The notes under the pieces: generated by a model | Told to the model about the DNA's origin: nothing | Database searches by the model: none | The model's input: the letters and a program-made list of their open reading frames with translations, nothing else | Assembly (NCBI RefSeq): GCF_040436345.1 | Contig: NC_133216.1 | Span: forward strand, 14,898,110 to 14,962,109 | DNA length: 64,000 nt | Reading direction: 5' to 3' | Source of the DNA: Pagrus major | Taxonomy: Eukaryota > Chordata > Actinopteri > Spariformes > Sparidae | Program-made: the position numbers and the translations under genes | Shown here: positions 56,081-64,000 of the stretch, piece by piece | Layout: each line of letters starts with the position of its first letter | Position numbering within the stretch: the stretch's first letter is position 1

Positions 56081-58658
56081 CTGAAATGATGACAGTAAAT
56101 GAGGTGAAATCAATGAAGAGTCTGATTCTACGTTTGCTTCTTATTTTTCAGAAGCCTTGTCTTTCAGCTCTGTCTATTTATCTGTTCCTTCTGGGCCAAT
56201 AACTGATCAACAGCAAGCAAAACAGAGCAGATGTATGAATTATTGTATGTCATTATGTATGTTACATAGTAATCATTTATGATGTTTGTAATGTCATCAG
56301 GATAAATCTGTGTACATATATAAGTGACTCCAGTCATTGGCTGTCCAACTCTAAATGGTACTTAACAGTGTGAGTGTTTCAGTCGGTGTCTGAGAGCAGT
56401 TTGTTGAGCTGTGTGAGCGAAACACAATAAAATGTGAAATATTTAACCTGTTTTCGCTGTTGACTCTTCCATGGAGATACGTTATCTCTACTGTCACACT
56501 GTAGAGAAGATTATGTGACGATAAGAGTGGAGGAGTGTTTGTTACAAGCTCGCTCTCTGGCGTCACATGCGTAGAACAGGTGTTTTGACAGATTTGACAT
56601 GTCGTGTATGTTCTACAGTGAGGAGATTTGCCAAAAAGACGGATAAACCTGGAAAAGCGAGACTAAAATTGTGTTGGGTGCTCTTAGAAATCAGAGAAAA
56701 GAGTACTTCAATAACCAGAAGGTAATCCAGGCACTCCAAATATAAGAAACTGTGTCAAACGAGAAAGGAAATATTAGAAAGCTTTTATTATAGTGGCTAA
56801 AAAGGAACAAAAGAGGCACCTGGTCTAAATATAGAGGTTTCCAACCAAAATGTAGGTTAGTAGGCTATTGCCAAAGGTGTACATGCTGCCTTACAAAACT
56901 TTAACATGCTTTAACTGGAAAGACACACTGACCTTTGTGAATAAAATACAGTATTAGTAGATTGAGAGTGATGTTTAAAGGTGCAATATTTGAAAATTTA
57001 GCTGAAAACATTAAAAAATTAACTTAAATCATCGACATAATGTGAAGAAATAACAGTTTGGACATTTTGACATCTATACTGTATATTGTGTTGCAGAGCT
57101 ATCTCCTGAAGTTAGCATGCTAAAGGTCCAAAGCTCCTGTTCTAGAAGTGTAAACACCAACACTCCTGCTAGCTGCATGGCTAAATGAGCTAACTAGCTA
57201 ACGTCTACATTTAGCAGCAGTTAGCGGTTTCTCTGGTGATGTGCTGCCCCCTATTAGTTTTGAGGATGAATTCGACAGGAAGCCAATTCTTACACATTGC
57301 ACCTTTAATTAAGAGGCTTGAAAACCTACGTTAATGAATATAAAATACAAATTATTTACTGTTCAGCTTAGTTTTGTTTACATTATTAGCCTTATTTCCA
57401 CTGGTTTCATGGTTAAAGATAAAATATTCACTATGTCTGTTATGAAATATTATACCTATTTATTTGACACAACTTATCCCATAATGCAACACAAAAAGAA
57501 GTGTATTGCAAACTACCATCATGCATTGCTAAGACAGAACAAAAGCTAAATATAGACTGAAAACTGCTCTATGAAATGATCTTAATAGTTTTATTATTTT
57601 TCACAACACATTCCCCTACATGTCGAATTTTCTAAATAGAGTTGTGAACAACCAGTTGCTAAAATTAACCAAAAACTTTATTTTTACTCAGTTGTGAAAG
57701 AGTTAAGTGCGACTTCAAAGATTTCGCCTCAGAGGTTTTGTCGGCACCGAGACTTCTAACTATGCAGGATCAGATGATTATAATTGCCTGAAATAGGCTT
57801 TTCCTCCTATTCATAGCTGCATGTCTGCACCGCAGTATACAACAATGGGCAGAGAATGACAGTTAGCTAGGTATCTTGTACTTGTTTAGAAGCACTAATG
57901 ATAGGGTAGGCAGCTAAAAGAGAGTTTGTGTCATCTGGCAGACTGCAGATGAGTACGTTGTCCGGCCTCAGAGTGGGTGAAACTAAGGTAAGAGTCGTGC
58001 AAAGTGGTCTAATTATGATAGTCAAGATGGCTCCACTTTCCACCAATATTTTAGCAGGAAACCCCATTGTTGTGCCCCAGCGAGGCAGCCATCTTGCGAA
58101 ACGTCTTGTGATTTAGCCTTGTGGCTTGTGTGTTTGACTGTAATACCTACCTGTCTGCTAGAAGTAAAGGTTATCGTCTGTGGAGGGAATCTTCAGCTGT
58201 CAATCATGAGACTAACAGATGGGAAACACATCAGGGAAGAGGTCTACATGTCTCTCAAGTTTCATGGTGAGGTCGTAAGACTGTGTATCCATGTGCAAGT
58301 TATCCACTAATTTAGTCTGCTCCGCTGAATCCAAATACCAAAATTGTCCCTGAGGGAGGAAAGTTGAATAAAGACTCCATAGAGCTCATTGTTAAGCAAA
58401 CATACGTGGGGGTATTTGTGTAACCATATGTAAACGTAAAACACGTCACTGAGCCAACATCAAGACTGAGGGTACTTGTGGAACTGTACAAATATTATCA
58501 TCCAGTGGTAATCTAATGTATGCATTGGAGCATTTCATGGTCACAGGTTCAGGGAGGCAAAAGCAACATTTGAATGGCCTTTGTGTCGTCCACTGTGAGA
58601 GACATTAGGTTCAATAGAGCTGCTCAATTTCTCTCGAAGCAGAGCTGGAGGTCTAGTA
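56081..58658. other. Non-coding region between candidate exons and the LINE
   Basis: It contains the MITE at 56979-57304 and otherwise AT-rich sequence without a convincing exon. Short frames at 57928-58310 show no domain. If the minus-strand candidate gene is real, this is intronic. Confidence 0.4.
56979..57304. repeat. Complete TTAA-flanked MITE, AGGTGCAATA ends
   Basis: The left end AGGTGCAATATTTGAAAA and the right end (reverse-complemented) AGGTGCAATGTGTAAGAA form an inverted repeat; TTAA abuts both (56975-56978 and 57305-57308). The interior is shared with the truncated copy at 24018-24350. Confidence 0.8.
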
Positions 58659-60800
58659 CCTAACTTCTGAAGTGGCTGCAAATTTTATCCAGATCTTACA
58701 GAGCACTCCTGCCGAAATTCTACCAGCACCCTGCGATTTTATTACTGACAACTTCAACAACAAAACAAGGACAACACTGGACTCAGTGGCTCCACTTTTT
58801 ATCAAAACAGTTAAAACAAGATCTACACCCCCGTGGAGAACTGAGGATATCAAAAAACTAAAAAGGGAATGCAGGAGTGCTGAAAGGAGATGGAGGAAAT
58901 CCAAGTTGACAGTTCACTACGACATACTACGTCAACGACTCAAAATTTACAATAACACAGTCAAACAAGCAAGAATCTCCCACTTCCAAAACTTAATCCA
59001 TGACCATAAAAATAACCCCAAATTCTTATTCTCCACAATCGATCTTTTAACAAACAAAACTTTTAAAAGATCCTCCAGGATACCAGATGACGCCCTCTGC
59101 GAGGATTTTGCAGACCACTTCAGAAGAAAAATCAATGACATCAGATCCAGTCTTTTATCCCAACAGCTTTTAACATCTGGATCATTGCTTTTACCTGAGG
59201 AAACACTTGAGAGTTTTGCCCTGGTTGATGCGAGGACACTTGGTCGAGTTTTCTCCCAGGTAAAGCCCACAACCTGCCTTTTAGATCCCATTCCCACACC
59301 GTTTTTTAAAACACTCTATGGATTCTTTGAGGAACATCTGCTGTATTTGGTGAATTGCTCTCTTCAGACGGGTGTCTTCCCCACCTCCTTTAAAACGGCG
59401 GTGGTGAAGCCCCTTCTGAAGAAGAGTGACTTAGACCCCAATGTTTTAAACAACTACCGGCCTGTATCCAACTTACCATTTTTAAGTAAAATTTTAGAAA
59501 AACTTGTTTCTAATCAAGTAAATGAATTTTTAAACTCAAAACATATTTTAGAGTCTCATCAGTCTGGTTTTAGGATGAACCACAGTACAGAGACAGCACT
59601 TTTAAAGATTTTAAATGACATCAGGTGTAATTTAGATAACAACAAACTCACAGTCTTGGTACTACTGGATCTAACAGCCGCCTTCGATACAGTAGACCAT
59701 CACATTTTATTAAATAGACTGAGGAACCTGGTTGGCCTCTCTGGTACTGTTTTTAACTGGTTCACATCCTACCTCACTGATCGAAGTTTCTTTGTTAGTA
59801 TGGATACATGTTCCTCAAGAACCCATAAGATAAAGTGTGGGGTTCCCCAAGGGTCAATTTTAGGTCCAACTCTTTTTAATCTTTACATGCTTCCCCTTGG
59901 GGACGTCATCAGGAGGCATGGCATCAATTTCCATAGTTATGCTGATGATACACAACTGTACATTGCCGCGTCTCCTGATGACACAGGGCCAATTGATGCC
60001 CTTTTTAACTGTATTTTAGACATTAGGTCATGGATGGCAGCAAACTTCCTACAGCTCAACCAGGACAAAACAGAGGTTTTAGTCATTGGTCCTGAAGGCC
60101 AGAGAGAGAAACTTTTACCAAAGCTACAGGATTTTAAACCCTCAAAATCAGTAAAAAATCTGGGCGTGATTTTTGACTCTGACCTCACTTTTATTCCACA
60201 CATCAAAAACATAACAAAGATAGGTTTTTACCATCTTAAAAATATAGCCAGAGTCCGCCCGTTTCTCTCCCAGGCCAGCACGGAGGTGCTGATGCATGCT
60301 TTTATCTCTTGTCGTTTAGATTATTGTAATGCCCTGCTCTCTGGTCTTCCCAAAAAGAGTTTGCATAACTTACAATTATTACAAAACTCAGCTGCACGAG
60401 TGCTGACGAAGACCAGAGGGCGGGAGCATATTACGCCTGTTTTAAAATCGCTGCATTGGCTCCCTGTGCGCTTCAGGATTAATTTTAAGGTTCTTTTACT
60501 TGTTTTTAAGTGTCTTAACGGTCTTGGGTCTTCTTATCTATCTGCATTACTTTTACCCTATCAACCCTCGCGGACCCTGAGGTCCTCCGGTGCTGGCCTT
60601 TTAACGATACCACAAGTTAGAACTAGAACACACGGGGAGGCGGCATTCAGTTATTATGGCCCCCGATTGTGGAACAGCCTCCCGGAGAACCTCAGGGCCG
60701 CAGAGAATGTTGATGTTTTTAAAAAGAGGCTCAAGACCCATCTTTTTAATCAGGCATTTAATTGAGCTCATTTAACTCTTTCTAATTACCGGCATTTTTT

Positions 60801-60832
<32 letters not shown>

Positions 60833-61508
60833 TTATTATTATTCTATTTTATATTAATTCTTAGTTAAGCCAATCCTGTTTTATTACTTACTTGTTTTAT
60901 CTCAATGTTTTATTTCAATGTTTTAGTCGTTATTTATGGTCTATTTTATACATTATATTGTTCTATTCCCTCAGTTTTAGCTTCTATACCTTTTATCTTA
61001 TTTTACTGTTTTAGCCCCTCGATTCTCCAGGGTTTCCTCCTGGGGGCCTACCACACCGGGAGTTGCTTCTGGTCCACCGTTGGGGGTGCTGTCCCGAGGA
61101 CGGCCCTGGCCGGAGTGGCGGGAGAGCTTTACGCCTTGGTGTGGAGCCTCCTGTCTACCTGGGCTGGGGCGGTCCTTTTGGTGGCGCCCCTGCAGTCATG
61201 GACCTTGATTCCTCTCGGTGTGCACGGCCCCCAAAGGTAGCTGTTCCTCACCTCTGATCTTTGTGCCGAGCCATGTCTCCTTAGCAATAACTAGTGTATG
61301 TCTGTGGGTGTGTGTATGTTTGTGTGTGTGGGGGTGTATGTATGTCAGTATGTCTATGTATGTACGTGAGTGTGTATGTAACTGTGTATTTGTGTGTATG
61401 TTTATGGGTGTGGGAGGCTTGGGGTTTTTATGATGTTGTCTTGCTCTGTTTGTTTGTTTTTATCCTCTGTGAGGCACTTTGTGCTGCAAAACTGCATGAA
61501 AAGTGCCA

Positions 61509-61539
<31 letters not shown>

Positions 61540-61545
61540 TTAGTA
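58659..61545 (+). mobile_element. 5'-truncated L2-clade non-LTR retrotransposon
   Basis: A 2.9-kb LINE fragment contains an open reverse transcriptase frame, a 3' UTR and an L2-type 3' end: TGCCATATAAATAAAGATTG followed by three TGATT-type repeats. TCTAGTA occurs immediately before (58652-58658) and after (61546-61552) the proposed element and is a candidate target-site duplication. The apurinic endonuclease domain expected upstream of the RT is missing, as in a typical 5'-truncated insertion by target-primed reverse transcription. The 3' UTR includes a (TTTA)n run (about 60800-60843) and a GT-rich stretch (61294-61410). Clade assignment (L2/Maui-like rather than Rex1 or RTE) rests on remembered motifs. 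Confidence 0.85.
58672..60765 (+). CDS. Reverse transcriptase of the L2-like LINE, intact frame
   Basis: This is the C-terminal two thirds of an L2-type ORF2 product that copies element RNA into DNA at the target site. The frame is open for 697 codons; it enters from the truncation point, and the first codon used here is GTG, so no native start is implied. A basic linker (WRTEDIKKLKRECRSAERRW, about 55-74) is followed by the RT domain (about 240-500): NYRPVSNLPFLSKILEK (261-277), QSGFRMNHSTETALL (297-311), the catalytic LLDLTAAFDTVDHH (331-344), CGVPQGSILGP (389-399) and HSYADDTQLY (421-430), with Asp333, Asp425 and Asp426. The C-terminal part has HWLPVRFRI and YGPRLWNSLPENLR, typical of L2/CR1 tails, and the frame ends at TGA. 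The lack of stops or frameshifts indicates a young insertion, but without endonuclease it cannot move itself. Confidence 0.9.
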   Translation: MAANFIQILQSTPAEILPAPCDFITDNFNNKTRTTLDSVAPLFIKTVKTRSTPPWRTEDIKKLKRECRSAERRWRKSKLTVHYDILRQRLKIYNNTVKQARISHFQNLIHDHKNNPKFLFSTIDLLTNKTFKRSSRIPDDALCEDFADHFRRKINDIRSSLLSQQLLTSGSLLLPEETLESFALVDARTLGRVFSQVKPTTCLLDPIPTPFFKTLYGFFEEHLLYLVNCSLQTGVFPTSFKTAVVKPLLKKSDLDPNVLNNYRPVSNLPFLSKILEKLVSNQVNEFLNSKHILESHQSGFRMNHSTETALLKILNDIRCNLDNNKLTVLVLLDLTAAFDTVDHHILLNRLRNLVGLSGTVFNWFTSYLTDRSFFVSMDTCSSRTHKIKCGVPQGSILGPTLFNLYMLPLGDVIRRHGINFHSYADDTQLYIAASPDDTGPIDALFNCILDIRSWMAANFLQLNQDKTEVLVIGPEGQREKLLPKLQDFKPSKSVKNLGVIFDSDLTFIPHIKNITKIGFYHLKNIARVRPFLSQASTEVLMHAFISCRLDYCNALLSGLPKKSLHNLQLLQNSAARVLTKTRGREHITPVLKSLHWLPVRFRINFKVLLLVFKCLNGLGSSYLSALLLPYQPSRTLRSSGAGLLTIPQVRTRTHGEAAFSYYGPRLWNSLPENLRAAENVDVFKKRLKTHLFNQAFN

Positions 61546-61846
61546 TCTAGTATTGTTGGTTTAAAGAGGTACAACAACTACAACTGCTGATGGGCATCCA
61601 TTGCCAGTACGTGGCTGAGGTCATGAGTCCAAATTCCTTTACCACAGTCCCACCAACCTAAGAAAGTTTTTGACTTGCTACCCACCAAACTCTGTACAAT
61701 TTTTGGAGTATTTAAACACGTTATTTATCAACCGTATTCTGTAAATCTTATCTCCCAGTATTGTCCAAACATACAGTGTTGTGGTGACAAATACTAGCAC
61801 TGAAATACTACTGGTTTTGCTAAGAAAGAGTCAAATCCTAAAGGAA

Positions 61847-62137
61847 TAGTTCAACATTTTGGTAAATACCCTATAGACCATATTCACATGACAGCATAGC
61901 ATTAACCTAGCTTAGCATAAAGACTGCAAACTGGGGGGAAGTAGCTAGTCTGACTCTTTACAACACATAATCCCTGTAAACCACAAATTCTCATTTTTAC
62001 ATATTTTGTGTGGATTAAACAAACAAGACATGACATGTCAATTAGTGAGCTTTAAAGGCAGTGGCCGGTGGATTTAGATACTTTCAGGGAGAGCCAGGGT
62101 GGCTGTTTGCCTGTGTTTCCAGTTTTTATGCTAAACT
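61847..62137. repeat. Dispersed repeat, AATAGTTCAACATTTTGG type
   Basis: It opens GGAATAGTTCAACATTTTGG and contains TTAGCATAAAGACTGCAAAC, AATTAGTGAGCTTTAAAGG and GTTTCCAGTTTTTATGCTAAAC. This is the same family as 38632-38994, in which several of these words recur. Confidence 0.6.
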
Positions 62138-63092
62138 ATTTTATATACTGTATATGAAATAATATTTCCTTAATGTTTTGAAGTCTTTCTTTAAGATATA
62201 GTATAAAAAATGTTGGAATCAGCCTGAAATAAAGCATATTTATGCGTGAAAAATGTAAACTCGTGTTCATGTCATCAAAGCCCTCACATCACTGAAGTGT
62301 AACGGGTATCTAAGGCGCCTGGATGGAAACTATAACATATCTCTTAATTAATGTTTGGTGAGATAAATGTGTGAACTGGGTGGCCCAGTCAGCTGTAGCC
62401 TGCCTCAGCTGTAAAAACCGACGGTCGTTGAACTTTTCAGTCCTGTAAACCCACTTTCTTGCATAACTTCTGGGAATCATTTAGGTAACAACTGAACTCT
62501 GACTCCACATGAAAGAGCAGCTCTGTAATCAGTTTTGATGTCTTAAAGTTGGCGAGGGATTTCTCCGGCACCCCTCAGATAATTGCCAGCGTAATGACTG
62601 GAGCTCAGCTCATGGGGCGGGATTACTGAGGGACATTAACAATGTCGATCAGGTCTGAGGGGTGGGAAGGGATCCAACCCGTAGACTGTGGTCCACTTTG
62701 TACATTGTCTTTAGGATTAACTGTTGCCCAAGCTCTTGTAATGCGATGCAATATGTCTGGGGCGCTGATTAAAAGACACCCACACATAGACTTACCCAAC
62801 GACTGAGTACAGTTCATTATTCTTGACAGAAATCTGCTTTCAAAGTATGTTAAAGACCTCAGTTTCGCTCTTGTAAGTTACTTTAGTGACTCATTCCCAT
62901 GTTCTCATATGTTCACGGGACCATGCGTGTTAAGTGCTGGGTCAGTATGCGATTATGACACATAGGTTTACTGAGAGGTAAGATGGTGTAATAGCAGCTA
63001 CTTTGCTCAGATGAGGGCTTGAAAATGGTTTCTTTTTTTTTTCTTCTCTACTTTATCGACAGTGATATGTTGTGGTTTCTTCCTTGTGACAA

Positions 63093-63165
63093 ATGTACTT
63101 ATTGTAAGTCGCTTCGGACAAAAGCGTCTGCTAAATTCCCTAAATTTAAATGTAAATGTGTAAAG
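63093..63165. repeat. Teleost SINE tail-like fragment
   Basis: GTAAGTCGCTTCGGACAAAAG followed by CGTCTGCTAAATTCCC and (TAAATG)-type repeats is nearly the GTAAGTCGCTTTGGATAAAAG...CTGCTAAATG tail common to many teleost SINEs. Confidence 0.65.
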
Positions 63166-64000
63166 GGTTCAGTGTGCATGTACGGATCCCCAAAATGGTC
63201 AAACAGGAACTGCTAATAGCTAATTTGGCATACTTCTAATGGTGTCATTGTAAATGTAAATGTAAACAAATATAGACAGAAAAAATTGGGTTCAATTTAT
63301 AGACTCCATGGCAACATTTCACTTCCTGTTTACAGTCTCCAAACTGTGGGGACAGTAGTTTCAAAGATTACAACGAGATTATCCCCCAAAATAAAGTAAG
63401 ACAAAAAAATAAAAATAAATAACAGTTTGAGTGACAAACTCACAGTTGTCTTGATTACTTTTGAAGGAAGGAACCACGGTGTCAGACTTAAAAAACATAT
63501 TACGTAGACATTTTTCTCAGCCGTCCGATAGATCCCTGCAATGCTCAGTCATCCCTCCTGCACACTTTGCTGCTGAGGGACTCAAATGCTCCACATAGTG
63601 TAGGTAGTGAAGTGCCAGTTCACTGAGGTTTCAAAGTCAAAAGTTCATTCAGACGCACATTTTTGTCTGCCCACTACTGTGGATTTTGAAACACATGGAA
63701 ATCAGAGCCAGACAATAACCCCTTCAGTGGAGGAGATTCAGAGGCCTATGTGGTGGAAAGCTTCAGTGGTGGTGCTGCTCATTGAGAGTAAAACAAACAA
63801 CAAGATTAGACACATTACATAGTAGATTACAAATACAAAAACAATGCTTTTAAACAACCAAACTGGCTGTTATCTATAATATTACATTTTCTCACTTTTT
63901 AACTTTGTTTTTAACTTTTAGCAACTCATTTAGCACTTCTAAGATAGGCATACAAGGTATCTATGACAGTTTAGAGGATATTACAGAAATAATTACATTC

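Larger units (their letters stand above)
61553..64000. other. Non-coding right end of the window
   Basis: It contains a dispersed repeat at about 61847-62137 and a SINE-tail-like stretch near 63093-63165. A minus-strand ATG with a strong donor (62796-62817) might be a first exon, but nothing else coding was found. No recognisable gene enters from the right edge. Confidence 0.5.

Noticed and set aside
57928-58310. Two adjacent 62-63 codon frames and a 39-nt exon-like piece (GCAG...GTAAGAG) before the LINE.
   Set aside because: No phase-compatible partner exon and no domain; the stretch resembles diverged interspersed repeat.
61218-61524. Cys/Val-rich frames (71 and 76 codons) downstream of the LINE RT frame.
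   Set aside because: They are translations of the GT-rich part of the LINE 3' UTR.
63607-63822. A 71-codon frame near the right edge.
   Set aside because: No domain, no splice sites of quality, and ordinary AT-rich context.

Overview
The window is nuclear DNA of a bony fish, most likely a percomorph teleost. Coding sequence is sparse and split into short exons with GT/AG boundaries. The gaps are filled with short inverted-repeat transposons flanked by TTAA, tRNA-derived SINE copies, long (GT)n/(GA)n/(AT)n microsatellites and one L2-like LINE. Nothing looks prokaryotic or viral. All exon joins below were worked out by hand from splice sites, reading phase and remembered family sequences; none was checked by alignment or RNA data.

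Layout from left to right. (1) At 7401-7688 (+) lies the last coding exon of a prostanoid GPCR, best match the prostacyclin receptor ptgir; its earlier exons are not in the window or were not found. (2) At 13559-17857 (-) lies a complete nine-exon slc3a2-like gene (4F2hc/CD98 heavy chain, 492 aa). It lacks the cysteine that normally links the heavy chain to its transporter light chain. (3) At 20601-26673 (-) lies a complete six-exon PP2C phosphatase, ppm1n-like (435 aa). (4) At 31394-45547 (+) lies a complete ten-exon reticulon, rtn2 (479 aa). A separate candidate first exon at 37505 would give the short RTN2-C form of 203 aa. (5) At 49985-54342 (+) lies a three-exon atypical Rho GTPase, rhou-like (237 aa). 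(6) At 55446-56080 (-) two phase-compatible exons suggest a small unrecognised gene whose stop codon comes from a MITE. (7) At 58659-61545 (+) lies a 5'-truncated but otherwise intact L2-clade LINE with an open reverse transcriptase frame.

The divergent ppm1n/rtn2 pair reproduces the head-to-head PPM1N-RTN2 arrangement on human 19q13.32, and PTGIR maps to the same human band. This supports the gene identities and indicates an old syntenic block. SLC3A2 and RHOU lie elsewhere in human. The genes do not form a pathway: they cover a lipid-mediator receptor, an amino-acid transporter heavy chain, a Ser/Thr phosphatase, an ER-shaping protein and a small GTPase.

The observations most worth following are the missing light-chain cysteine in the slc3a2-like protein, the RTN2-C alternative first exon, the unrecognised minus-strand exons running into a MITE, and the intact LINE reading frame with a candidate 7-bp target-site duplication.
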